64,000 nt of DNA from Sphingomonas glacialis (lineage in GTDB: Bacteria > Pseudomonadota > Alphaproteobacteria > Sphingomonadales > Sphingomonadaceae), in NCBI RefSeq assembly GCF_014653575.1, contig NZ_BNAQ01000001.1, forward strand, positions 558,001 to 622,000, given 5' to 3'. Positions 29,837 to 38,618 of this stretch are shown here, piece by piece (positions within the stretch are counted from its first letter, which is position 1; each line of letters opens with the position of its first letter). The notes beneath the pieces are model-generated. The model made no database searches, had not been told where the DNA came from, and worked only from the letters and a program-made list of their open reading frames with translations. A program made the translations under genes and the position numbers.

Positions 29837-30955
29837 GTGACCTCGATTCTGATCGTCGACCGCCATTCCAGCCTGCGCACTTCGCTCCAAGCGGCGTTCG
29901 AGCGCGACGGCGGCGCCTGCGCGACGCTCGATCCATTCGTAGCGGACGACGCCGTATCGAGCGCAGCGCTCAAGCGTGACGGAGTCCTGGTTCGAATCGA
30001 TGACGATGCGCCGCCGCGCGGGTGGGAGGTGGCGCGCCAGGCCCGCGCTGCCAACCCGGCGGTCGCGATCGGCTATCTGTCGACGCGGGGGACCAGCGAC
30101 TGGGCAGCGTCAGGTGTCCCGCACAGCGTGGTCTTCGCGCCGACGTCCGATCCGATCGAGATCACGGCGGCCTTCCTCGCTTTGTGCCGCCCGGCAAGCA
30201 TCCAGAAAGCGATGGGCGAGCCGCATGGCGAACGTCCGTCAGGCACAGCGCGCGCGCGGCTCGGCCCGCTGGGAAACGACCTGATTCACGGATCACGCCG
30301 CAATGCGATGGGGATGATGGCGACGACGATCGCCAACGAACTCACCCAGCCGCTGACGACGATCGGCAATTACCTGGCCGTCGCGCGTGCGGTCGTCGAA
30401 AGCCGGGGGGATTCCGCGCTGGTGCTCGAGTCGCTGCAGGCAGCGATCGAGGCAAGCCGCACGGCGGGCCACATCATCCGCACCCTGCAATCGCTGACGA
30501 CCCGCCCCGAAGCACGGCTGGAACAGGTCGCGCTCACCGACACGCTGCGCGACGCCGCCGATATCGTCACGCTGGGGCGACCAGACGCGCGGATCACGCT
30601 CGACCTTCCGCACTCGCTTATCGTGCTCGGCGATCGGATCCTGCTCCAGCAGACGCTGCTCAACCTCCTGCAGAATGCGGTCGAGGCCGCCGCCGGCACG
30701 CCGGTCGACATCCTCGTCACCGCGTCCGACAAGGGGCAAGTCGTCGAGGTCTGCGTGGCGGATTCGGGTCCCGGGGTCGACCGGATGCTGCTCCCCAATG
30801 TCTTCGAGCCGTTCGTCACGACCAAGGCCGACAGCCTGGGAATCGGCCTGTCGATCTGCAAGGCGATTATCGAAGCGCAAGGCGGGGTGATCACGCTGCG
30901 CAACCGCGCCACCTGCGGAGCGATCGCGTGCTTTACCGTGCCGGGTATAGCCTAA
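29837..30955 (+). CDS. Histidine-kinase-like protein lacking the phospho-acceptor His
   Basis: This 372-aa soluble protein starts at a GTG preceded by AAAGAGGCACC. Residues 1-110 look like a degenerate receiver (ILIVDRHSSLR) without an obvious phospho-acceptor Asp. Residues about 155-375 are a kinase core like the AHELNQPL class, but the H box reads TIANELTQPLTTIGNYL: Asn167 replaces His (codon AAC, 30335-30337). The ATP-binding part seems intact (NLLQNAVEAA, VADSGPGVD, DSLGIGLSIC). It may be a pseudokinase, a phosphatase or an allosteric partner. Confidence 0.78.
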   Translation: MTSILIVDRHSSLRTSLQAAFERDGGACATLDPFVADDAVSSAALKRDGVLVRIDDDAPPRGWEVARQARAANPAVAIGYLSTRGTSDWAASGVPHSVVFAPTSDPIEITAAFLALCRPASIQKAMGEPHGERPSGTARARLGPLGNDLIHGSRRNAMGMMATTIANELTQPLTTIGNYLAVARAVVESRGDSALVLESLQAAIEASRTAGHIIRTLQSLTTRPEARLEQVALTDTLRDAADIVTLGRPDARITLDLPHSLIVLGDRILLQQTLLNLLQNAVEAAAGTPVDILVTASDKGQVVEVCVADSGPGVDRMLLPNVFEPFVTTKADSLGIGLSICKAIIEAQGGVITLRNRATCGAIACFTVPGIA

Positions 30956-30959
30956 GCGC

Positions 30960-31301
30960 TCAGTCGACCACCTTCATCAGGCGCCGCTCGACCGGGGCAA
31001 GGACCGGGCCGAGTTCGGGGCCGCGCTTGAGGACCATGCCATGTTCGCCGATCAGCGCCCACATCCCCTGCTTGTGGCGCAACGCGGGACGCTTCTCGAT
31101 CCGGAATTCGGGGCGTTCGGCGGCGCGGCGGAAGGCGGCGAAGACCGCGGCTTCATAGCCGAGATCGATCGCGTAATCGCGCCAAAAGCCGGCTGCGACC
31201 ATCCGCCCATAGAGATCGAGGATGCGGTTGAGTTCGAGCCGTTCGAAGCCGATCTGCAGCGGCGTACCGCGTGGCGCCGGAAAGGGTGTTATCGTCCCCA
31301 T
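30960..31301 (-). CDS. DUF2794 domain protein
   Basis: This 113-aa protein contains the DUF2794 pattern (FERLELNRILDLYGRMVAAG, RDYAIDL, then FAAFRRAAERPEFRIEK). DUF2794 proteins are small, conserved in alphaproteobacteria and of unknown role. The ATG overlaps the stop of the serine acetyltransferase gene (TGATG), so the two are co-translated. It is convergent with the kinase-like gene, 4 bases apart. Confidence 0.85.
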   Translation of the reverse strand: MGTITPFPAPRGTPLQIGFERLELNRILDLYGRMVAAGFWRDYAIDLGYEAAVFAAFRRAAERPEFRIEKRPALRHKQGMWALIGEHGMVLKRGPELGPVLAPVERRLMKVVD

Positions 31302-31981
31302 CAAGCCCGATCGCGCAGGTCGTGATTTTCCACCAGCAAGGCGTCGAGCCGCTTGCGCATCGTCTCGAGTTCGCAGCGCAGCAGTTCGACCTTCTGCGTC
31401 GCAGGATCGAACATCTCGCTACACGGCGTGCCGTATGCGAGGAACTCGACGGGCTTCTGCCCGCCTTCGACCATCGTCGCGCGCGCCGGGATGCCGACCA
31501 TGACCGCGCCCTCGACCACGTCACGCGTCACGACGGCGTTCGCGCCGACGCGCGAGCCCTTGTTGAGCGTGATCGGGCCGAGCACCTGAGCACCAGACCC
31601 GATGATGACATTGTCGCACAAGGTCGGGTGGCGCTTGCCGGCAATGCCATTGTCCGGGCTCGTGCCGCCGAGCGTGACGCATTGATAGATCGTGACGTTG
31701 TCGCCGATCTCGGCCGTCTCGCCGATCACGACGAAGCCGTGATCGATGAAGAAATTGCGGCCGATCGAGGCGCCGGGGTGGATATCGATCGCGGTCATCA
31801 AGCGCGAGAAATGGTTCACCGCGCGCGCAAGAAAGAACAGCCGCGCCTTGAACAGCCGGTGCGCGATACGGTGATAGCCAAGCGCCCAGACGCCAGGATA
31901 GGTCAGGATCTCGAGCCGCGAACGCGGGGCGGGATCACGAGCCTTGATCGAATCGAGATAGGCGATCAATCGTCCCATCAT
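31301..31981 (-). CDS. cysE: Serine O-acetyltransferase (EpsC type)
   Basis: This 226-aa enzyme makes O-acetylserine, the acceptor for sulfide in cysteine synthesis. It has hexapeptide repeats (IHPGASIGRNFFIDHG, VVIGETAEIGDNVTIYQ) and the catalytic His region HPTLCDNVIIGSGAQVLGP. It is the short EpsC form lacking the long CysE N-domain. The ATG at 31981 follows AAGGGGAAA. A sulfite-exporter-like gene diverges from it. Confidence 0.9.
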   Translation of the reverse strand: MMGRLIAYLDSIKARDPAPRSRLEILTYPGVWALGYHRIAHRLFKARLFFLARAVNHFSRLMTAIDIHPGASIGRNFFIDHGFVVIGETAEIGDNVTIYQCVTLGGTSPDNGIAGKRHPTLCDNVIIGSGAQVLGPITLNKGSRVGANAVVTRDVVEGAVMVGIPARATMVEGGQKPVEFLAYGTPCSEMFDPATQKVELLRCELETMRKRLDALLVENHDLRDRA

Positions 31982-32114
31982 TGCGGTTTCCCCTTCATCT
32001 GCGCGATATCTAGTCCTTCGGTCGGTCGAATTAAAGGCGCGTCCGGTCGCTAACTTTATCGAACAAAACCCCATCTTTCTTGTGGGATTTCAAAAAAGGC
32101 GCGATCTGCTTAGC

Positions 32115-32897
32115 ATGCCAGAGGTTTCGACCATCGATTTCCCCGCGATTTTCGCGGCGATGCTGCCCTTCATCCTAATCGGCTTTGCCGCGCAGGTGGT
32201 CGATGGTGCGCTCGGCATGGCGTTCGGGGTGATCAACAATACGCTGCTCGTCGTGCTGCTCGGGATGCCACCGGCGCTCGCTTCGGCGAGTGTCCACGCG
32301 GTCGAGACCTTCACCACCGCCGCCTCAGGGGTCAGCCACATCGTGCATCGCAACGTCGACTGGCGGCTGTTCCGGCGGCTGGTGATCCCCGGGATGATCG
32401 GTGGTGCGCTGGGTGCCTATGTGCTGAGCAACATCGACGGCGCGGTCGCGCGGCCGTTCGTGATGGCGTATCTCTCGCTGATGGGACTCTATTTGCTCTA
32501 CCGGGCCTATCGTGGACCGGTGACGCCCAGGCAGCCCAAGATCATCGAGCCGCTCGGTCTCGTCGGTGGCTTCCTCGATGCCGCGGGCGGCGGCGGCTGG
32601 GGGCCGGTGGTGACGTCGAACCTGCTCGTCCAGGGCGCTGCGCCGCGCACCACGATCGGCACGGTCAATACGTCCGAATTCTTCCTCACCGCGACGATCT
32701 CGGCGACGTTCATCGCGACGCTCGGGCTCAAGGCGTTCACGCTGCAGACGCTCGGGATCCTGATCGGCGGGCTGATCGCCGCGCCGATCGGGGCGGTGGT
32801 CGCCAAGCGCGTCCCGGCGCGCAAGCTGATGGCGATGGTCGGGACCCTGCTGACGGTGACGAGCGCCTATTCGATATGGTCGGCGCTCGCACAATGA
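32115..32897 (+). CDS. TauE/SafE family sulfite/anion exporter
   Basis: This 260-aa membrane protein has about eight helices with the two family repeats (IGFAAQVVDGALGMAFGV and GLVGGFLDAAGGGGWGPVV). The family exports sulfite, sulfoacetate or related anions. Divergent placement from serine acetyltransferase suggests a sulfur-metabolism link, which is inference. I use the ATG at 32115; an upstream GTG at 32082 is less likely. Confidence 0.85.
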   Translation: MPEVSTIDFPAIFAAMLPFILIGFAAQVVDGALGMAFGVINNTLLVVLLGMPPALASASVHAVETFTTAASGVSHIVHRNVDWRLFRRLVIPGMIGGALGAYVLSNIDGAVARPFVMAYLSLMGLYLLYRAYRGPVTPRQPKIIEPLGLVGGFLDAAGGGGWGPVVTSNLLVQGAAPRTTIGTVNTSEFFLTATISATFIATLGLKAFTLQTLGILIGGLIAAPIGAVVAKRVPARKLMAMVGTLLTVTSAYSIWSALAQ

Positions 32898-32905
32898 GCA
32901 GCAAA

Positions 32906-32931
32906 CCCCTCCCCTGAAGGGGAGGGGCTTT
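32906..32931. terminator. REP-like palindrome / bidirectional terminator
   Basis: CCCCTCCCC (32906-32914), loop TGAA, GGGGAGGGG (32919-32927), then CTTTA. It lies between the convergent TauE-like and ahpD genes. The core is the same as the palindrome at 3920-3947. Confidence 0.6.
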
Positions 32932-32938
32932 AGAACGG

Positions 32939-33460
32939 TCAGTTGATCGCCGAATGGACCGTCGCGACCGCCTTCATCACCGCGCCGATCCGCACCGCGG
33001 TCTGGATCGCCTCGGCCGTGGCGCCGGCTTTCTTGAGGATCTGCTCATGGCTGTCGATGCACATGCCGCAGCCGTTGATCGCCGAGACCGCAAGGCTGAA
33101 CAGCTCGAAATCGACCTTTTCGATTCCCGGCTGGCCGATCACGTTCATGCGCAGCTTGGCGGGCATCGTCTGGTATTCGGCATTCCCGGCGAGATGCGTG
33201 AAGCGGTAATAGACGTTGTTCATCGCCATCACCGCAGCGGCGGCGCGGGCGGCGTTGGCAGCCTCGGGCGAGAGCTTGGCGGCGACTTCGGCCTCGGTCA
33301 CGTCGACCAGCGGCTTGTAGCCGGTGGCGTGCGCGCAGCACAGGAACAGGCCGTATTTCTGCTGGTCGGGCAGATGCGCCTCGTTGAGCAGCGAGCCGAC
33401 GTTAAGGCGGATGTCCTTGGCGAAATCCGGGAGCGTCCCGGCGAAATCCTTGAGCGACAT
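32939..33460 (-). CDS. ahpD: Alkyl hydroperoxide reductase AhpD
   Basis: This 173-aa carboxymuconolactone-decarboxylase-fold protein has the catalytic Cys131-x-x-Cys134 and His138 (GCGMCIDSHE) with the upstream Glu/His helix region. AhpD recycles AhpC in bacteria that lack or supplement AhpF. The ATG at 33460 gives MSLKDFAGTLPDFAKD. ahpC lies 151 bp upstream on the same strand with an inverted repeat between. Confidence 0.92.
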   Translation of the reverse strand: MSLKDFAGTLPDFAKDIRLNVGSLLNEAHLPDQQKYGLFLCCAHATGYKPLVDVTEAEVAAKLSPEAANAARAAAAVMAMNNVYYRFTHLAGNAEYQTMPAKLRMNVIGQPGIEKVDFELFSLAVSAINGCGMCIDSHEQILKKAGATAEAIQTAVRIGAVMKAVATVHSAIN

Positions 33461-33483
33461 TGATGTTTCCCTATCCACAAACA

Positions 33484-33566
33484 CGTCACCCCAGCGCAGG
33501 CTGGGGTCTCTCGAGGGCGAGCGTCACGCCCGCCCCATAAAGACCCCAGCCTACGCTGGGGTGACG
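33484..33566. repeat. Long inverted repeat between ahpC and ahpD
   Basis: The left arm 33484-33509 (CGTCACCCCAGCGCAGGCTG...) and right arm 33541-33566 are reverse complements in 25 of 26 bases, with 31 bases between them. Each arm is itself a small palindrome (CCCCAGC...GCTGGGG). This looks like a mobile REP/BIME-type chromosomal repeat. Confidence 0.75.
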
Positions 33567-33610
33567 ATGATGGCGGGCACGACCGTCAGGCCGCGCCCGC
33601 GCGTCCAATT

Positions 33611-34153
33611 TTACGCCGCGATCTGGAGGACGTCGTCGCCCTTGTTCCAGTTGCACGGGCACAGCTCGTCGGTCTGCAGCGCGTCGAGCACGCGCAGCGT
33701 CTCGGCGGGGTTACGGCCGACGTTGAGGCCGTTGACCTGGACTGCCTGGATCACGTTGTCCGGATCGATGATGAAGGTCGCACGGAACGCGACATGCTCG
33801 TCCTTGTCGAGAATGCCGAGCTGCGCGGCGAGCACGCCACCATTATCGGCCAGCCACGGGAAGTCGGCAGCCGCCAGATCGGGATCCGACTTGCGCCAGG
33901 CGAGGTGGACGTGCGCGGTGTCGGTCGACGCGCCGATCAGCACGGCGTCGCGATCCTCGAAGTCACCCTTGAGGCCGGCATAGCCGACGATCTCGGTCGG
34001 GCAGACGAAGGTGAAATCCTTCGGCCAGTAGAACAGCACCTTCCACTTGCCCGGGAACGCGTCCTGGCTGAGCGTCTCACCGGCGGGGAGTGCGGATACG
34101 CCCTGCTGGACGGGAACGGTAAAGTCGGGGAGCTTGTCGCCGATGGTCAACAT
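33611..34153 (-). CDS. ahpC: Peroxiredoxin AhpC
   Basis: This 180-aa peroxidase has the peroxidatic Cys51 in FTFVCPTEI and a C-terminal resolving region ELCPCNWNKG. It reduces hydrogen peroxide and alkyl hydroperoxides, with AhpD as likely partner. A strong AGGAGG precedes the ATG. oxyR diverges 145 bp away, with a palindrome between. Confidence 0.95.
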   Translation of the reverse strand: MLTIGDKLPDFTVPVQQGVSALPAGETLSQDAFPGKWKVLFYWPKDFTFVCPTEIVGYAGLKGDFEDRDAVLIGASTDTAHVHLAWRKSDPDLAAADFPWLADNGGVLAAQLGILDKDEHVAFRATFIIDPDNVIQAVQVNGLNVGRNPAETLRVLDALQTDELCPCNWNKGDDVLQIAA

Positions 34154-34247
34154 GTCGTGGGCCTCCTGGAAAAATTGGGGCCTCGTCGGACATCCTCATG
34201 CGCGGCGCTGAACGCCGTCTCGTTGCAGGGCCCATATAGGGACTGTT

Positions 34248-34297
34248 CTTATCGATCCAATGGGTTATTTGTCGCCGTGTGATCGATTGGAGCGATA
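34248..34297. promoter_or_regulatory. Inverted repeat between ahpC and oxyR (probable OxyR site)
   Basis: TTATCGATCCAAT (34248-34260) and ATTGGAGCGATAA (34285-34297) are reverse complements in 12 of 13 bases, 24 bases apart. Inside lies a second ATCGAT pair (34250-34255 and 34281-34286). LysR regulators bind such spaced repeats; here it would let OxyR control both itself and ahpC. The right arm overlaps the oxyR ribosome-binding site (GGAG). Confidence 0.6.
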
Positions 34298-34298
34298 A

Positions 34299-35198
34299 AT
34301 GGCGACGTACCTGCCGACCTTGAAGCAATTGCAGTATCTCGCGGCGCTACAGGACCACGGCCATTTCGGCCGCGCGGCCGAGGCGTGTTTCGTGACGCAA
34401 TCGACACTGTCGGCGGGGATTCGCGAACTCGAGACGCTGATCGGCGTGACGCTGGTCGAGCGTACGCGGCGCGTCGTGCGCTTCACCCCGCTCGGCGACC
34501 GGATCGCCGACAAGGCGCGGCGCGTGTTGCGCGAGGCCGAGGAACTGGGCGACATGGCGCGCGCCGCTGGTCGCCCGCTGTCGGGCGAGATGCGGATGAG
34601 CGTCATCCCGACGATCGCGCCCTTCATGCTGCCGCGCATCCTGCCGCGGCTCCGGCGTGATTATCCCGACCTCAAGCTGTTCCTGCGCGAGGAGCCGAGC
34701 GGGCCGGCGTGCGAGGGGCTCCATCACGGGCGCGCCGATTGCGTGCTGCTCGCTTTGCCCTTCGCGTGCGGCGAAGTCTCATCACAGACTCTGTTCGAAG
34801 ATCGGTTGTTCGTCGCGGGCCAGCCGGGCGAAATGGGCAATATCGACCGGGCGATGCCGCCCTCCGAGATCGACGAGACTCGGCTGCTCCTGCTCGAGGA
34901 CGGGCATTGCCTCAAGGACCATGCGCTGTCGGCGTGCGCGCGTCCCGAGTTGCGCGCCGAGGCGACGATGCTCGGGACGTCGCTCCACACGATCGTGCAG
35001 ATGATCGACAACGGCCTTGGGCTCACCATGCTGCCCGAAATGGCGCTCAAGGCGGGCATTCTCGATCATACCAGCCTGGTCGCGCGCCCGCTCGACGCGG
35101 CCAATCCGTCGCGCAAGATCGCGCTCGTCTGGCGACGCGGATCTCCGCGCGAAAAGGACTTCAAGCTGCTTGCCACTGCACTCGCCGAAGCGGTGTGA
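34299..35198 (+). CDS. oxyR: Hydrogen-peroxide sensor OxyR
   Basis: This 299-aa LysR regulator has an N-terminal winged helix (HFGRAAEACFVTQSTLSAGI) and the OxyR redox pair Cys204 and Cys213 (EDGHCLKDHALSAC). Oxidation to a disulfide activates transcription. Divergence from ahpC/ahpD fits the classical peroxide regulon. Confidence 0.94.
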   Translation: MATYLPTLKQLQYLAALQDHGHFGRAAEACFVTQSTLSAGIRELETLIGVTLVERTRRVVRFTPLGDRIADKARRVLREAEELGDMARAAGRPLSGEMRMSVIPTIAPFMLPRILPRLRRDYPDLKLFLREEPSGPACEGLHHGRADCVLLALPFACGEVSSQTLFEDRLFVAGQPGEMGNIDRAMPPSEIDETRLLLLEDGHCLKDHALSACARPELRAEATMLGTSLHTIVQMIDNGLGLTMLPEMALKAGILDHTSLVARPLDAANPSRKIALVWRRGSPREKDFKLLATALAEAV

Positions 35199-35276
35199 CG
35201 AAACCATTTCGGCTCTGAACCGTATTTGTGACACGCCGTTCATCGAGCGCGCGTCCCAATCGAGTGGAGAATCGCG

Positions 35277-35912
35277 ATGACCTTCAAGACCAACCTGTAT
35301 CTCTCGGCGATGGCCGGTGCCATGATCATCGGTGCCGCAGCGACCGCGCAAACCGCGCCCGCCCCCGCCGCTGGCGCGACCCCGATGGCCGGCGCACCGA
35401 TGGCGGCAGCCCCCGCAGCCGGCGCCAACCCGACCGTCGGCGGCGCCGTGATGGACGCGACCAAGCCGATTGCCGTCAACGCCTCGGCCGCACCGAACCT
35501 CAGCACGCTCGTGACTGCCGTGAAGGCCGCTGGCCTCGCGACGACACTCTCGGGCCCCGGTCCGTTCACCGTGTTCGCGCCGACCAACGACGCCTTCACG
35601 CGCCTCGCCCCCGGCACGGTCGACACGCTGATGAAGCCGGAAAACAAGGCGACGCTCGCCAAGGTGCTGACGTATCATGTCGTTCCGGGCACGCTGACGC
35701 TGGCTGACCTTCAGGCGAAGGTGACCGCGGGCGGCGGCAAGGCCTCGCTCGTCACGGTCGAGGGCGATCCGCTCGTCGTCGAGACGGTCGGCAGTGCGGT
35801 GCAGCTGACCGACGTCAACGGCAACAAGAGCTATATCGAGACCGCCGACGTCAAGCAGTCGAACGGCGTCGTCCACGTCGTTAATGGCGTTGTGCTTCCC
35901 AAGCTCAACTAA
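35277..35912 (+). CDS. Secreted fasciclin-domain protein
   Basis: This 211-aa protein has a signal peptide ending GAAATAQ, an Ala/Pro/Met-rich linker to about residue 60, then one FAS1 domain with both conserved blocks (GPFTVFAPTNDAFTRL and YHVVPGTLT, then NGVVHVVNGVVLP). FAS1 domains mediate adhesion or envelope interactions. GGAGAATC precedes the ATG. Confidence 0.88.
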   Translation: MTFKTNLYLSAMAGAMIIGAAATAQTAPAPAAGATPMAGAPMAAAPAAGANPTVGGAVMDATKPIAVNASAAPNLSTLVTAVKAAGLATTLSGPGPFTVFAPTNDAFTRLAPGTVDTLMKPENKATLAKVLTYHVVPGTLTLADLQAKVTAGGGKASLVTVEGDPLVVETVGSAVQLTDVNGNKSYIETADVKQSNGVVHVVNGVVLPKLN

Positions 35913-35918
35913 TGTTCT

Positions 35919-35949
35919 CGCGGGCGGCACTCCGGTGCCGCCCGCGTTT
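35919..35949. terminator. Bidirectional intrinsic terminator
   Basis: CGCGGGCGGCAC (35919-35930), loop TCCG, GTGCCGCCCGCG (35935-35946), then TTTG. A perfect 12-bp stem lies between the convergent fasciclin and pgsA genes. Confidence 0.75.
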
Positions 35950-35952
35950 GCT

Positions 35953-36519
35953 TCAATCCATATATTTCAGGCCGGCGCGCAGATAATCCCAGCCGGTGAT
36001 GACGGTCAACGCGGCGGCCACCCACAGCAGGACCAGTCCGATCTGTCCAACGACCGGATAGGCCGGCACCGCGCCTCCGAGGATCAACCCGCCGAGCGCG
36101 ACGAGCTGGATCGTCGTCTTCCACTTCGCCAGCTTCGACACCGGGACCGAGACCTGCAATTGCGCGAGGAACTCGCGCAATCCCGACACTGCGATCTCGC
36201 GCAGCAAGATGACGAGCGCCGCGATTTGGTGCACGCCCTGGATCATCGCGGGATTGCCGTCGCGTGTACCCACCAGCAGCAAGATCACCGCCGCGACCAT
36301 GATCTTGTCGGCGATCGGATCGAGGAAAACGCCGAGCTTCGATACCGTCCCCTGCGCGCGCGCGAGATAGCCGTCGAAATAGTCGGTGATGCCCATCAGG
36401 CAGTACAATGCGAACCCGGCGGCATAGCCATCTGACCAGCCCGGCCACCACAGGAACCAGGCGAGCAAGGGCACCGCGACGATCCGCGACAGGGTGAGCA
36501 GGTTGGGCAAGGTGAGCAC
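35953..36519 (-). CDS. pgsA: CDP-diacylglycerol--glycerol-3-phosphate phosphatidyltransferase
   Basis: This 188-aa membrane enzyme makes phosphatidylglycerol phosphate. The CDP-alcohol phosphatidyltransferase motif is complete: DGYLARAQGTVSKLGVFLDP, followed by IADK. The start is GTG at 36519; TAAGG lies close upstream. Five to six membrane helices are visible. Confidence 0.93.
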   Translation of the reverse strand: MLTLPNLLTLSRIVAVPLLAWFLWWPGWSDGYAAGFALYCLMGITDYFDGYLARAQGTVSKLGVFLDPIADKIMVAAVILLLVGTRDGNPAMIQGVHQIAALVILLREIAVSGLREFLAQLQVSVPVSKLAKWKTTIQLVALGGLILGGAVPAYPVVGQIGLVLLWVAAALTVITGWDYLRAGLKYMD

Positions 36520-36656
36520 GCCTTACGCTCTAACCGTCCGATCGGCTTGGTGAAACCCCATCCGAACCGCGCGCAATCGAGAAGCAGGTTGCTGGCGGCA
36601 TACCGCCTAGTCTATGGGCAGCCCTTATTCTGCCATTTCGAGGCCGTGAACACACC

Positions 36657-37946
36657 ATGCTCAACGCGCTCGGCTTGCTGAAAGAGCGCCGATTTCTGCC
36701 ATTGTTCGTCACTCAGTTCCTGGGCGCGTTCAACGACAATCTGTTCAAGACCGTGATGGTGCAATTCGCGATCTACAAGATTTTTGCAGACCCCAAGCTC
36801 GAACAGAATTTCACCGCGTTCGCGACCGCGATCGGGATCCTGCCCTTCTTCCTGCTCTCGGCGCTGGCCGGGCAGCTCGCGGATACGCACGACAAGGCCA
36901 AGATCATCCGGATCGTAAAGCTGGCCGAGATCGGCATCATGATCGTCGGCGCGGCGGGTCTGATGATCGCGTGGGGCGGCTATACCGTCCCCGGCCTGAT
37001 CCTGATGCTTGCCGCCGTGTTGTTTCTCGGCGTGCACTCGGCGTTCTTTGGCCCGATCAAATATGCGATCCTGCCGCAGCATCTGCACGAGGACGAAGTG
37101 CTCGGCGGGACCGGGCTAGTCGAATCGGCGACGTATATCGCGATCCTGATCGGCACCGTGCTCGGCGGGTTCATGGCGGTGCAGCATGCCGCGATCGTGG
37201 TGCTGGTCGTCGCGGTCATCGGCTGGGTCGTCTCGCTCCAGGTTCCGCCCGCCTTGCGCGAAGGCAAGGAGCTGGTGGTCAGCTACAATCCCTTCACCTC
37301 GTCGTGGCGGCTCATTTCGGGCACGATGCACATCCGCCGGCTGTTCCTTGCAATCTGCGCGATCAGCTTCTTCTGGACGATGGGCGCGGTGCTCATCATC
37401 GTCTTCAATCCGCTCGCCAAGAACGTGCTGACCGCCGACAAGCATGTCCTCACGCTGATGATCGCGCTGTTCTCGATCGGCGTGGCGATCGGCTCGGTGC
37501 TGATCAATGCGCTGCTGAAAGGGCACACTTCGGCAAGATATGGCCCGGCCTCGGTGCTCGCGATGGGCGGCTTCATCGTCGCCTTCTCGTTCCTGTGCCG
37601 CTCATGGCCCGCGGCGCCCGCCGGCACGCTGTACGACGTGATGACATTTATCGAGACGCCGCGCGCCGCGCTCGTCATCGCTTCGCTGATCGGCATCGCG
37701 GTGACCGGCGGGATGTTCGTCGTGCCGCTCTACGCCTTCCTTACGACGACCGTCGCAAAGGACGAAACCGCGCGGACCGTGGCGGCGAACAATGTCGTCA
37801 ATGCCGGCGCGATGACGATCGGCGCAATCGGCGTGCAGGGGCTAGCGATCGCGGGCGTCTCGCCTGAGAACACCTTGCTCGTCGTGGCGGCGATGTGCCC
37901 GATCTCGGCGTGGCTCGCGTATAAGCTCCACCTCGCCTGCGACTGA
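36657..37946 (+). CDS. LplT-like MFS transporter
   Basis: This 429-aa membrane protein has about 12 helices and resembles the MFS domain of LplT and of bifunctional acyltransferase/acyl-ACP synthetase proteins (FLGAFNDNLFKTVMV, LAGQLADTHDKAKIIR, GPIKYAILP). LplT flips lysophospholipids inward for re-acylation. No acyltransferase domain is attached and none follows. The lysophospholipid role is inferred; proximity to pgsA fits. Confidence 0.8.
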   Translation: MLNALGLLKERRFLPLFVTQFLGAFNDNLFKTVMVQFAIYKIFADPKLEQNFTAFATAIGILPFFLLSALAGQLADTHDKAKIIRIVKLAEIGIMIVGAAGLMIAWGGYTVPGLILMLAAVLFLGVHSAFFGPIKYAILPQHLHEDEVLGGTGLVESATYIAILIGTVLGGFMAVQHAAIVVLVVAVIGWVVSLQVPPALREGKELVVSYNPFTSSWRLISGTMHIRRLFLAICAISFFWTMGAVLIIVFNPLAKNVLTADKHVLTLMIALFSIGVAIGSVLINALLKGHTSARYGPASVLAMGGFIVAFSFLCRSWPAAPAGTLYDVMTFIETPRAALVIASLIGIAVTGGMFVVPLYAFLTTTVAKDETARTVAANNVVNAGAMTIGAIGVQGLAIAGVSPENTLLVVAAMCPISAWLAYKLHLACD

Positions 37947-37962
37947 GCGGCGGGCGGCGCCT

Positions 37963-38130
37963 TCAGAAGATGAAGGTGTAAAAGCAGATGAAGAACGCCC
38001 CGAAGCTCAACGCGAACAACCGCACGTCGCTGTCATCGCGATCGCGCGCGCGCGCGATCCGCGATTCGACGAAAGCCTGGCGGAACGGGTGACGTGCGCT
38101 AGGCGCCTTGAGCGAAATCGTATCCTGCAT
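37963..38130 (-). CDS. 55-aa single-pass membrane protein
   Basis: The frame reads MQDTISLKAPSARHPFRQAF, then a basic stretch RIARARDRDDSD and one C-terminal membrane helix (LFALSFGAFFICFYTFIF). The basic-then-hydrophobic layout would place the N-terminus in the cytoplasm. There is no clear Shine-Dalgarno. I do not recognise a family. It converges with the LplT-like gene. Confidence 0.5.
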   Translation of the reverse strand: MQDTISLKAPSARHPFRQAFVESRIARARDRDDSDVRLFALSFGAFFICFYTFIF

Positions 38131-38234
38131 GACGCTAGTTAACGCGCCGTTTACGATTTTGACGCACGATTCTTATGGTTAGCAATGTCTAAATCCGGGA
38201 CGGCCCCCTACCCGCCCGCGCCGCGCCCGCCGCG

Positions 38235-38618
38235 TCAGCGCGCTTCGTAAAGCTCGAGCGGCAAGCCGTCGGGATCACTGAAAAAGGTGAAGCGCTGATC
38301 GGTATAGGGATCGATCCGGATCGGCTCGACAGCAACTCCCGCAGCCTCGAGCCGAGCGACGACCGGGTCGAGCGCGGCGACGCTGAACGCCAGATGCCGC
38401 AGCCCGGTCGCCTCGGGATAGGACGGCCGCGGTGCCGGTGCGGGGAAGGAGAACAGCTCGATCTGCGCCGTCCCGATCCGCAGGTCCGCCTTCCACGATT
38501 GCCGCTCGGCGCGGTACACCTCGCGGATCAGCTCGAGACCGAGCAGCTCGACATAGAAGCGCCGCGAGCGATCATAATCGGTGCAGATCAGGGCGACATG
38601 GTGGAGCGAGTCGAGCAT
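38235..38618 (-). CDS. VOC/glyoxalase-family protein (YaeR-like)
   Basis: This 127-aa protein has two beta-alpha-beta-beta-beta modules with metal-ligand candidates His in LHHVALIC, Glu in IELFSFP, His in LRHLAFSV and Glu in PLELYEAR. It resembles E. coli YaeR and Streptococcus SMU1112c, whose substrate is unknown. The ATG at 38618 begins MLDSLHHVALIC. It is the last host gene before the prophage. Confidence 0.85.
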   Translation of the reverse strand: MLDSLHHVALICTDYDRSRRFYVELLGLELIREVYRAERQSWKADLRIGTAQIELFSFPAPAPRPSYPEATGLRHLAFSVAALDPVVARLEAAGVAVEPIRIDPYTDQRFTFFSDPDGLPLELYEAR

